Source: Caldilineaceae bacterium
Lineage (GTDB): Bacteria > Chloroflexota > Anaerolineae > Caldilineales > Caldilineaceae
DNA: 64,000 nucleotides
Direction of reading: 5' to 3'
Assembly (NCBI GenBank): GCA_020634755.1
Contig: JACKBC010000007.1
Coordinates: 124,001-188,000 of the forward strand
This document shows positions 17,878 through 26,070 of this stretch, one piece after another. A program made the position numbers and the translations under genes. Each line of letters opens with the position of its first letter. Positions within the stretch are counted from its first letter, which is position 1. The notes beneath the pieces were generated by a model. That model was given only the letters and a program-made list of their open reading frames with translations, searched no databases and was not told the DNA's origin.

Positions 17878-18287
17878 AGGCGGATAACAATCCAGAAGTT
17901 TGTGAAGCGTCCCCCTGTTCAGGAGCCGACTTTGTTGGCAAAGCCACCGAGGCGCAGACGGAAGTGGCTTATACCAACGGCGTTATTATCGATGAGAGCG
18001 GAGAGGCGCATTTTGCCGCCTACCTGCCCGTGGGCGAAGTAATAGACGATCCCTGGTTCGGCAATGGTTTCACCAATCCCAGCGGTGCTGAAATTCACCT
18101 TGTCATCAACGACCACGGACCGCTAATTCCCGAGCGAGCCGGCGAAATGCTCAACACCTACGGCGCCGGTTGCACCGACGAGAGCTTGCCGGCGCCTTTC
18201 CCAGACACCGCTAAAGCCGATGGTGAGCCTGGCCCTAATGCTTGTGCCTTGGTCCAAGTCGCAATCTTCCAGCCAGACATAGAATAG
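17878..18287 (+). pseudogene. 3' fragment of an unidentified exported-type protein fused to the OsmC remnant
   Basis: The frame entered from the OsmC remnant continues for about 136 codons (EADNNPEVCEASPCSGADFVG, then FAAYLPVGEVIDDPWFGNG, IHLVINDHGPLIPERAGEM, GAGCTDESLPAPFPD) to TAG 18285-18287. The acidic, Cys-paired, signal-free sequence resembles the C-terminal part of secreted Chloroflexota proteins of unknown function, not OsmC. It has no start of its own. The join therefore looks like a deletion or recombination that fused two unrelated genes. The only start in the ORF is a GTG at 17742 inside the OsmC part, without a clear ribosome binding site. Copy b of the 84-bp repeat begins three bases after the stop. 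Confidence 0.55.
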
Positions 18288-18290
18288 AAT

Positions 18291-18374
18291 CAGTAGATCG
18301 CACCGGCAAGAGATAGCGTCGGATTCAACAATCGAGATCGACGCCTAGTTCGCCAACACCGTTGCGCTGTACTG
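18291..18374 (-). repeat. 84-bp intergenic repeat, copy b (reverse orientation)
   Basis: Full-length 84-bp copy read on the minus strand, with CAGTA and TACTG ends intact. It starts three bases after the end of the fused pseudogene and precedes a terminator-like hairpin at 18414-18447. Confidence 0.88.
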
Positions 18375-18413
18375 AGAATGTGTAGTTGAGATAAATTGCA
18401 TCTCTGAGTTTGG

Positions 18414-18447
18414 AAAGCGATGTCGATATATTCCGGCATCGCTTTTT
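18414..18447 (+). terminator. Rho-independent terminator-like hairpin
   Basis: AAAGCGATG (18414-18422) pairs with CATCGCTTT (18437-18445), with a 14-base loop, and the right arm runs into a T5 tract. The symmetric A and T tracts mean it could act in both directions. It lies after the decayed OsmC locus and before the biosynthetic island. Confidence 0.75.
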
Positions 18448-18595
18448 CATGTTCTGCGAAGAAAGCTCCTCAACGTGTTGTTACGGAAGAGATATAAGTA
18501 CGGATAAGGGAATTCTAATGGGTAACCACAAACTCATCCCGCAAAACACATTTGTTTGCACTTAGGATGAAGCCGAGAAATTCTTTTCGTTGTTT

Positions 18596-18659
18596 ATTCC
18601 ACGTTCATACCATGTTCATTTTTTCACCTCTTTCATTCCACGTTCATACCATGTTCATT
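18596..18659. repeat. Two 24-25 bp direct repeats upstream of the P-type ATPase gene
   Basis: The string ATTCCACGTTCATACCATG and its following TTCATT occur at 18596-18620 and again at 18635-18659, 39 bp apart, and ATTCCACGT begins a third time at 18656. The arrangement is about 160 bp upstream of the biosynthetic operon. The near-integral helical spacing (39 bp, close to four turns) suits binding of a dimeric or tandem regulator. Otherwise the 18448-18817 gap contains no gene that I can support. Confidence 0.6.
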
Positions 18660-18817
18660 CCACGTAAGCATATTATATTGCGGGTTAGGTCGCCGAATCA
18701 ATTAATTCCCTGAATTCGGACGCTACCGTAGCGGCTTTAAGGTCGTCTATGTCGTAGCCACATTCTTGGTGATGAAGTGATGCTCTTTACGGTAGAGTGA
18801 TTGCAGGAGGGAAGAAA

Positions 18818-20941
18818 GTGTATAGTTCTATTAGGCTTTTTTATAAGCGAGAACCATTAGTTCATAGTCTTATTAAACATAGAGAGAACGAAAATAGAGA
18901 AGAACCAAAATCGATTTCCTATGCAATTAGCAAAGCAAAACAAAGTATAAAATCGGCATTGATTACCCCGTTGCAAGAGCAAGTCTTGTTCCCGCTCTTT
19001 GGTGATTCTCGTTCTGTACATCGTCAGAATCTTGGCATAGAGAATGAGATAGTTGAGTCCAATCCGGAAGAACTGGCCGTTAGACGCGACTTGACTATTC
19101 TATCTGTCCAGCTTACTTTGTCGGTGATCGGCCAACTTTTCTTTCCGCCTTTGAATATTTTCGTTGCGTTATGGATTCTTTATACGACCCAATTTGTATT
19201 TAGAAGCGCTTATGAATCATTGCATCGAGACCGCCGCATTACACATCATGTGTTAGATGCGGTCGTTCTGGCCGGTTTCTTGGCCGGCGGCATGATTTTC
19301 GCTGCTTCACTGACGGGATGGTTCCTATTTCTGCTGCGATGGTTAACGATTAAAACCGAAGATCGTTCGCGACGGAGTATTATTGGTCTCTTCAATGAAC
19401 AGCCCAATGCTGTCTGGACAGTCGTGGATGGTTTGGAGGTGGAGGTTCCGTTTGGGCAAATCTCGGCAGGTGACATTGTTGTAGTTTATGCTGGGCAGAT
19501 GGTGCCAGTGGATGGGGCGATTGTTGAAGGAATGGCTTCGATTGACCAGCGGATTCTTACAGGGGAAGCGCAGCCGGTTGAAAAGGGCGTCAATGATGCC
19601 GTTTTGGCGTCCACTCTTGTCCTTTCCGGGCGGATTCAGATTCGAGTTGAAAAGACAGGTAAAGAAACTGTTACTGCTCAAATCGGACAGATGCTGACCA
19701 ATACAGACGATTTTCGAGATCATTTGCAATCCCAAACGGAAACGTTTATCAACAGATTAACGCCAGCCATGTTGGGATTGGGCTTACTCTCTTTTCCGGC
19801 AGTCGGTTTGGCCCGTGCGCTAGCGGTGTTGTGGAGTACGCCAGGGTATCGCATGCTCTATTTTGCCCCAATCAGTATGCTGAGTTTTCTACATGTTGCG
19901 TCTCAAAAAGGTATTTTAATTAAAGATGGGCGTTCGCTAGAACAGTTCCACAAAATTAATACAGTGGTGTTTGATAAAACGGGAACGCTTACAGAAGAAC
20001 AACCTTTTGTTAGCCGCATCCACACCTGCAGCGATCTCAGTGAACAGGCCGTGTTGCAATTGGCAGCAGCCGCCGAGATAAAGCAAACCCACCCGATTGC
20101 GCTGGCTATTTTGCAAGCGGCAAAAGAGTGGAATGTGCAATTGCCGACCATTGATGATGCACACTACGAAATTGGCTATGGGATTCGTGTGCAGATAGAT
20201 GGGCAACTTATCCACGTAGGCAGCACACGCTTTATGCAGATGGAGGGCATCACTATCCCTGCCGCAATTGAAACGATTGAGAAAGAGAGCCATTTACAAG
20301 GCCACTCTGTCGTGATGATTGCATCGCAAAGAGAATTGGTCGGTGCGATCGACCTGGCGCCGACTATCCGTCCAGAAGCGAAAGAGATTATCCAGCAGCT
20401 AAAACAATATGATGTGGATCTTTATATTATCTCTGGCGATCATACGCAGCCCACCCAAAGATTAGCCAATGAATTGGGAATTGAAAACTATTTTGCCGAA
20501 GTATTGCCGGAAGACAAGGCGCAGTTGGTAGAAAAACTACAAAAAGAAGGACGCACTGTTTGTTTTGTGGGCGATGGGATTAATGATTCCATTGCCTTGA
20601 AGAAAGCCGATGTATCTGTTTCCCTTAGTGGCGCCACAACCGTGGCCACAGACACTGCCCAGGTTGTCCTTATGGATGGTAGCCTGCGCGAGCTCCAAAC
20701 GCTCTTTTCCTTGGGAGAAAAATTCTTCCACAACATGCGAACAAATTTTGCCGTCACCACAATTCCTTGTGTCATTACTGCTGCGGGTGCACTCTTCCTG
20801 GGCTGGGGATTAGTCCCTGTTATCCTTATCTCTCAATTGAATGTTCCTGTTGCACTTTATACATCTGTTCGTCCCTTATTAGTCGATCCAGAATCGGCGG
20901 GAAAAGGAATGCTGGAAAATGACCATCGCAAGTTGGATTGA
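18818..20941 (+). CDS. P-type ATPase related to the heavy-metal (P1B) group but lacking the CPC motif
   Basis: The 707-residue product shows the P-type signatures: actuator loop T248-G249-E250, phosphorylation site D386-KTGTLT, and hinge GDGIND at 585-590. The fold (two long N-terminal hydrophobic segments, no metal-binding Cys domain, last helices VPVILISQLNVPVALYT) is closest to P1B ATPases. The membrane motif that normally reads CPC or SPC before the phosphorylation domain reads APIS here, so a classical soft-metal role is doubtful. I chose GTG 18818, seven bases after AGGAGG (18805-18810), over GTG 18797, which would lie upstream of that site. The 3' end overlaps the synthetase gene by 23 bp, so the two are co-translated and the pump may serve the pathway (precursor, cofactor metal or product). 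Confidence 0.8.
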   Translation: MYSSIRLFYKREPLVHSLIKHRENENREEPKSISYAISKAKQSIKSALITPLQEQVLFPLFGDSRSVHRQNLGIENEIVESNPEELAVRRDLTILSVQLTLSVIGQLFFPPLNIFVALWILYTTQFVFRSAYESLHRDRRITHHVLDAVVLAGFLAGGMIFAASLTGWFLFLLRWLTIKTEDRSRRSIIGLFNEQPNAVWTVVDGLEVEVPFGQISAGDIVVVYAGQMVPVDGAIVEGMASIDQRILTGEAQPVEKGVNDAVLASTLVLSGRIQIRVEKTGKETVTAQIGQMLTNTDDFRDHLQSQTETFINRLTPAMLGLGLLSFPAVGLARALAVLWSTPGYRMLYFAPISMLSFLHVASQKGILIKDGRSLEQFHKINTVVFDKTGTLTEEQPFVSRIHTCSDLSEQAVLQLAAAAEIKQTHPIALAILQAAKEWNVQLPTIDDAHYEIGYGIRVQIDGQLIHVGSTRFMQMEGITIPAAIETIEKESHLQGHSVVMIASQRELVGAIDLAPTIRPEAKEIIQQLKQYDVDLYIISGDHTQPTQRLANELGIENYFAEVLPEDKAQLVEKLQKEGRTVCFVGDGINDSIALKKADVSVSLSGATTVATDTAQVVLMDGSLRELQTLFSLGEKFFHNMRTNFAVTTIPCVITAAGALFLGWGLVPVILISQLNVPVALYTSVRPLLVDPESAGKGMLENDHRKLD

Positions 20942-23900
20942 AACACATGCCCGATTCGCGCCAACCAAAGTTGCGTTGTGCTTTGAAAATCTGGCGTATA
21001 CATATGCGGAATTTGCATCCAAAATTAGACGCACGGCCACGCTCCTCAAAAGTGATTTTCGTATTTCAAAGGGAGATCGGGTTGCATTTCTGGGTTACAA
21101 TACACCAGAATTCCTAATGGTGTTTTTTGCTTGTGCGCGCCTGGGGGCAATCCTTGTTCCTCTAAACTGGCGTCTAACAGCGCTGGAACATCTCTACATT
21201 CTCCGAAATTCAGAGAGCAAATTGCTCTTTCTGGAATCTGAATTTGCTCCCTTGATCGAATTTGTGCAAGAGCAGTTGCCCGCTTGCGAAGTCGTTGGCG
21301 TCGATTTCGATCCTGCGTCAAATTGTGCAAATTCACGCGCTTATCCCAGCATGATGGCGCGTGTCGATGATGAGCCAAGCCGCCCTGACGGCAGTTTTGA
21401 AGACCCACTTCTGATCGTCTACACATCCGGTACAACGGGCCACCCCAAAGGAGCAGTTCTGACGCAGAATGCCATATTCTGGAATGCTTTAAACAGCATT
21501 CATCATCTTGACTTAACCAGTGAAGATAATGTGCTGACTGTGGCCCCGTTATTTCATGTTGGCGGACTAAATGTCCAGACAACTCCGGCTTTTTACATTG
21601 GCGCCACTGTCATCCTGCAACGTTACTTTCATCCCGATCAAGTTCTTTTATCGATCAATAACCATAGACCAACGATGACTGTATTGGTGCCGTCTATGAT
21701 GGACGCGGTTAGTCGGTCGCCCCTTTGGAACAAGACAGATTTTGGCGGTCTGCGCATTGTGGAGACTGGGTCAACTACGGTGGCGCCCCATCTATGTGAC
21801 ACTTTTCGGGCCAAGGGCACTGCCGTTGTAATTTCGTATGGCGCAACCGAAACATGTCCATTGGCAATCTATTCACGAAGAGATTCCGATATTAGCAAAG
21901 TCAACAGTGTTGGGCTTGCTGCTCGCCATTGTCAAATTCGCATTGTAGATAAAAAGGGGCAGGATTGTCCAACAGGTGGGTTGGGAGAGATTTGGGTGAA
22001 AGGCCCCAACGTTATGGCCGGCTATTGGAAGAATCCTGAAGCAACGGCAGAAGCAATCCAAGAAGGTTGGTATCATACAGGTGATATCGGTTACTGTGAC
22101 GAGGATGGATATTATTATATTGCGGATCGCAAGAAAAACATGATTATTGCGGGGGGCGAGAACGTGTATCCTGCCGAAGTTGAGCGTGTTTTACTGGAGC
22201 ATCCAGCGGTAGACGCGTTGGCTGTGGTGGGAATTCCAGATGACATTATGCAGGAAATACCTGTCGCCGTGATTGTATCAGAAGCGCTTAAAAGCATGGA
22301 TAACAGAAAAGAGGTTGAAGATGCATTAAATACGTTCCTATCAGATAAATTGGCGTCATATAAGCGACCTCGCCATTTTTTCTTTGTGGATGATTTGCCC
22401 AGAACAGCGCTAGGCAAAATTCAGCATTTTCAGGTGCGCGAGCAGCTTCTACAAGATCCTCAATTTGCTTCCCGCACAGCCGTTCGCGCCTTTGCTAGGG
22501 GCGAATATACAAATGCACACCAAAAGCATGATTGGCCAACGCCAAGCGAACTGCGGCAAAGGCTTCAAGCCGAATCTAAGGATGGCAAAAGGCGCTTTCT
22601 CCAATCTTACCTGCAAACCCAAATTGCCGGATCGCTTGGAATCGGAACTGATGAGATTCATGTTGAGACACCGATTAATCAGATGGGATTTGATTCATTT
22701 ATCGCGATTCATCTGCACTACCAGATAGGTGAACTTGGTTTTGAAATTCCTCTAACTCGACTTTTGGAACGTATCAGCCTTTGTGAATTGGTAGACGAAC
22801 TTCTGGATGCCCCGTCTAAAACCCCGCCGGATTCTTCGGTTCCATCCATTGGCTTCGCTACTGCCAAAGAGACAAGTCTGAGAGAAATCGCCAAGCATCC
22901 TGCTTCGTTTATCCAACAAGAGTGGTATGAACTATGCGAGGAGACCACGCCCGACAACACTTTGTATGGGCAACTCATCCAATCATTCCGCATTCGTTCA
23001 GCGGTGGATATCTCTGCATTGCGCAATGCATTGCGGATCGTTGAGCAGCGGCATGACGCACTGCGCACAACATTCCTCAAAGAGAATGGTCACCTATGGC
23101 AACAGATACACGCGGAGGCCAAAGTCGATTTTGTCTCTTATGATGCTGCGTCTTGGTCAGCAGACAGTTTGCGGGAAGCAATCACTGCTTTTACCCACCA
23201 ACATTGTGACCCAACAAAAGACGCAATGATACAAACCCGTCTGTTTACACTAGCACAGGATGACCACATTCTCATTGTCAAAGTCAGTCATTTGGTGGCT
23301 GATGGATGGTCATTATGGGTTCTTTTTGATGAACTACGTCAACTTTACCATGCATTATCACATGGTTTGACTCCTTCGTTGGCGTCAGCTGAATCCCATG
23401 TGAATTTTTGTCGATGGTATAACGAAATCATGCAGGGGGACATAGGTCAGGAATTTTTGTCCTACTGGCGGGAAAAGCTCATCCCAGAATATTCGCATGT
23501 GCAATTGCCGTATGATCGGCCGCCTTCGCAGACGGATGTGCATGTCGGAACGGTAATCACGATGCCCGTTCGGCCAGAGATGGCTGAACGATTAAGAAAG
23601 GTCGCCCAGGCAGAGGGCGTGACAATTTATGCATTTTTGTTAGCGGCCTTTCATGCCGTGCTCCACAGCTACGCGCATCAAGAAGATATAGCGGTTGTGG
23701 CAAATTTTCCCAATCGGAGCCATTCCCAATTTTATCACACGGTTGGGCTCATCTCCGCAGCAACGGTCATACGCACACAATTTTCTAAAGACCACTCCTT
23801 TCAAAGGCATTTGCAAAGCGTACAGGCAGACCTCCTTGCTGCGTTGGACCATCAAGCCTATCCGACCCCACTTTTACAAGAGCATTTGGATATTCAGCGA

Positions 23901-24242
23901 AAACCCACCAAGCGTCTGTTTTCTTCCGTCTATTTTGCCTATATGCGACAACATATCTTCCCAGAAATGGCAGATTTGCAAGCGGCCGATGATGCAGTAC
24001 AGATTGACTTTGGCGGCTTGTGCATGGAGGCTTTTCACGGGGCCACAAAGTATGCTACCCGTGGCTATCCACTAGAGGTTCAAATCATGGATGGCAAACA
24101 CGCTCTGTCTGGCCTGTTTATTTATGATGCGGAACTCTTTGCGGATACGACAATCCGTACAATGATCGCGCGATTTGAACTGATCCTCGCGGCGGTGGTT
24201 GAAAATATAACGGTGACCATTTCAGAACTGGCATCTGTATAG
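20919..24242 (+). CDS. Adenylate-forming ligase - carrier protein - condensation domain synthetase (NRPS-like)
   Basis: The 1107-residue product has three parts. Residues 1-520 are an ANL ligase with YTSGTTGHPKGA from 168, YGATET, YHTGD and GKIQ; the style is that of acyl- or aryl-CoA ligases rather than amino-acid adenylation domains. Residues about 565-640 are a carrier domain with phosphopantetheine Ser593 in MGFDSFIAI. Residues about 660-1105 are a condensation domain whose active site reads S790-H791-LVA-D795-G796, so the first His of HHxxxDG is Ser while the catalytic second His is kept. There is no thioesterase, reductase or amino-acid adenylation domain. The gene overlaps the P-type ATPase. 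The order suggests an activated acid is loaded on the carrier and condensed with a free amine or alcohol in trans. The acid is unknown. Confidence 0.85.
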   Translation: MTIASWIETHARFAPTKVALCFENLAYTYAEFASKIRRTATLLKSDFRISKGDRVAFLGYNTPEFLMVFFACARLGAILVPLNWRLTALEHLYILRNSESKLLFLESEFAPLIEFVQEQLPACEVVGVDFDPASNCANSRAYPSMMARVDDEPSRPDGSFEDPLLIVYTSGTTGHPKGAVLTQNAIFWNALNSIHHLDLTSEDNVLTVAPLFHVGGLNVQTTPAFYIGATVILQRYFHPDQVLLSINNHRPTMTVLVPSMMDAVSRSPLWNKTDFGGLRIVETGSTTVAPHLCDTFRAKGTAVVISYGATETCPLAIYSRRDSDISKVNSVGLAARHCQIRIVDKKGQDCPTGGLGEIWVKGPNVMAGYWKNPEATAEAIQEGWYHTGDIGYCDEDGYYYIADRKKNMIIAGGENVYPAEVERVLLEHPAVDALAVVGIPDDIMQEIPVAVIVSEALKSMDNRKEVEDALNTFLSDKLASYKRPRHFFFVDDLPRTALGKIQHFQVREQLLQDPQFASRTAVRAFARGEYTNAHQKHDWPTPSELRQRLQAESKDGKRRFLQSYLQTQIAGSLGIGTDEIHVETPINQMGFDSFIAIHLHYQIGELGFEIPLTRLLERISLCELVDELLDAPSKTPPDSSVPSIGFATAKETSLREIAKHPASFIQQEWYELCEETTPDNTLYGQLIQSFRIRSAVDISALRNALRIVEQRHDALRTTFLKENGHLWQQIHAEAKVDFVSYDAASWSADSLREAITAFTHQHCDPTKDAMIQTRLFTLAQDDHILIVKVSHLVADGWSLWVLFDELRQLYHALSHGLTPSLASAESHVNFCRWYNEIMQGDIGQEFLSYWREKLIPEYSHVQLPYDRPPSQTDVHVGTVITMPVRPEMAERLRKVAQAEGVTIYAFLLAAFHAVLHSYAHQEDIAVVANFPNRSHSQFYHTVGLISAATVIRTQFSKDHSFQRHLQSVQADLLAALDHQAYPTPLLQEHLDIQRKPTKRLFSSVYFAYMRQHIFPEMADLQAADDAVQIDFGGLCMEAFHGATKYATRGYPLEVQIMDGKHALSGLFIYDAELFADTTIRTMIARFELILAAVVENITVTISELASV

Positions 24243-24264
24243 GTAGGTACTTTCATCCACTTAT

Positions 24265-24348
24265 CCGTACACCGCAACGGTGTTGACAATACGGGCGTCG
24301 GTCTCGTTTGCTAGATCCGGCCTACGTCCTTTCCATTGCGATCTACGG
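24265..24348 (+). repeat. 84-bp intergenic repeat, copy c
   Basis: Full-length copy with diverged ends (CCGTA and TACGG instead of CAGTA and TACTG; the changes are mutually complementary, so the end pairing is kept). It sits between the synthetase and the FAD hydroxylase genes of the biosynthetic island. Confidence 0.82.
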
Positions 24349-24419
24349 ATTATGTTCATCACCCAATGGTAGATAAATTAAACCACCCCCATGTGGGCGT
24401 TATGGAGGCGTATTTCGAT

Positions 24420-25772
24420 ATGATTGTTATTATTGGCGCTGGTTTGGTTGGTGCTGTTCTGGCTATGCATCTTGCACAGGCTGGATTCGAGGTCAAGCTT
24501 TATGAGCAAAGAGGGGACCCGCGTGAGATAGAACCTCAATTAGATCGCTCCATCAACATTACATTGTGCGAGCGCGGTTTTCGCTCGTTAGATCTAATTG
24601 GCGTGGGTGATCTCATACGCAAGTTGTGCATCCCGATTTATGGGCGCGTCATTCATACAGTTGAAGGCGAGGCTTATCAACCGTATGGGAACCGCAATGA
24701 AGCCATTTATTCAATAGGGCGTTACGATCTTAATTGCATCCTGCTAGATTGTGCTGCCCGCCATGAAAAGATTGATTTGTGTTTCAACCATAAATGTCTT
24801 GATATAGATATGCATACGGCTACCCTTAAAATCCAGAATGAGATCACGGGGCAGATCCATGATATTCAAGCGAGTCAAATATTTGGCGCTGATGGGGCCT
24901 ATTCTACCGTCAGGCAAAAAATGCAGCGTTTGAAACGCTTCAATTATTCTCAAACGTATTTGAACGGGGGCTATAAGGAGCTGATTCTGCCTGCCACGGA
25001 ATGGGGGGATTGGCCTTTGCAGAACAATGCAATTCATATGTGGCCGCAAGACAATTTCATGCTGCTGGCTTTCCCAAACTTAGACGGGACTTTTACGTGC
25101 ACCCTCCATCTTCCTTTCGAAGGCCAGATCTCCCACGCGTCGATCACCACGTATGAAGATTATTACTATCTATTTGCAAATTACTTCCCAGATATCTTGT
25201 CCATGATAGCGCCTCACTTAACGCGTTATGTAGAAAATCCGATTGAAACGCTTATTACAATCAAATGTTTTCCTTGGACATTCAAAGATAAGATCGCTTT
25301 AATTGGCGACGCATGTCATGCGATCTATCCTTTTTATGGCCAAGGGTCGAATGCAGGTTTTGAGGATTGTCAAATTCTGCTCGAATGCCTTAAAGCAGAT
25401 CACGGAGATTGGGGTGCTGCTTTACCAAAATATGAAACACGTTGCAAAGTTAACATGGACATCATCGCCGATCTGTCCGCAGAACATTTTGAGGTGCTGC
25501 AAAAATCGATCGGTGATCCAACCTTTCGCCTGAGAAAAAAGCTTGAACGTAAGCTCCAACTATTGCATCCTGATTATGCCAGTTTGTATCACAATGTCTC
25601 CTTTACTTGTATGCCATACACAGAAGCTTTACGGCTTGAGCAAAAAAATGGTGTGCTCATTGAGCAACTCTTAGCCGTCGAAGGAATTGAAGACAAACTG
25701 GACTCGCCAGAAATAGATTCATATATACTCTCTCTCTTATTTGACTGCGTAGCAGAGCGGAAGCCATTCTAG
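24420..25772 (+). CDS. FAD-dependent aromatic hydroxylase resembling kynurenine 3-monooxygenase
   Basis: The 450-residue product begins MIVIIGAGLVGAVLAMHLA, a Rossmann FAD-binding motif at the extreme N-terminus. It has RSINITLCERG, the MWPQDNFMLLAFPNLDGTFTC block and GDACHAIYPFYGQG, a combination characteristic of kynurenine 3-monooxygenase (KMO) rather than generic phenol hydroxylases. KMO hydroxylates L-kynurenine using NADPH and O2. The usual C-terminal membrane anchor of mitochondrial KMO is absent, as in bacterial enzymes. I chose ATG 24420, with GGAGG at 24404-24408; starts at 24366 and 24402 are possible, and TTG 24336 lies inside repeat copy c. In this operon the substrate may be a heteroaromatic acid other than kynurenine, since no tryptophan dioxygenase or kynureninase is present. 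Confidence 0.8.
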   Translation: MIVIIGAGLVGAVLAMHLAQAGFEVKLYEQRGDPREIEPQLDRSINITLCERGFRSLDLIGVGDLIRKLCIPIYGRVIHTVEGEAYQPYGNRNEAIYSIGRYDLNCILLDCAARHEKIDLCFNHKCLDIDMHTATLKIQNEITGQIHDIQASQIFGADGAYSTVRQKMQRLKRFNYSQTYLNGGYKELILPATEWGDWPLQNNAIHMWPQDNFMLLAFPNLDGTFTCTLHLPFEGQISHASITTYEDYYYLFANYFPDILSMIAPHLTRYVENPIETLITIKCFPWTFKDKIALIGDACHAIYPFYGQGSNAGFEDCQILLECLKADHGDWGAALPKYETRCKVNMDIIADLSAEHFEVLQKSIGDPTFRLRKKLERKLQLLHPDYASLYHNVSFTCMPYTEALRLEQKNGVLIEQLLAVEGIEDKLDSPEIDSYILSLLFDCVAERKPF

Positions 25773-25804
25773 CGCAAAACGCCCTTCTTTATACTCAGCT
25801 CTGA

Positions 25805-25860
25805 ATGAGAACCGGAGTTTGGGGACGCCTGTGGAGCCTATGGAAAACTCCGGTTCTCAT
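25805..25860. terminator. 16-bp perfect-stem hairpin between biosynthetic genes
   Basis: ATGAGAACCGGAGTTT (25805-25820) is exactly complementary to 25845-25860, with a 24-base loop. It lacks a long T tract after the right arm, so termination is uncertain; an mRNA-stabilising or attenuating role is possible. The preceding text CTTCTTTATACTCAGCTCTG resembles a segment at 33097-33120. The remaining gap to 26070 contains only the ribosome binding site AAGGAGATG of the next gene. Confidence 0.6.
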
Positions 25861-26070
25861 CTCAACCGCAGTATAGACGGCGCCTATTTTGCTGGAATGG
25901 CCTTAAAGTTAAAGCTAGATAGAGCTCGGTCGCTTTACCTCTCCCGACCTCCTCGCCAGCGGGTCGATGGTTCTCTCCCCTGACAGTAGAAAGTTAGAGA
26001 GGGGTAAAACAATTAGGTTAGGTTTTATTTGGCGAGATTGGGTTGCCCACATCCATAAGGAGATGCATTT

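Noticed and set aside
24336..24419. TTG start at 24336 for the KMO-like gene
   Set aside because: It lies inside repeat copy c, adds 28 residues with no resemblance to the family, and ATG 24420 has a GGAGG and begins at the normal FAD motif.
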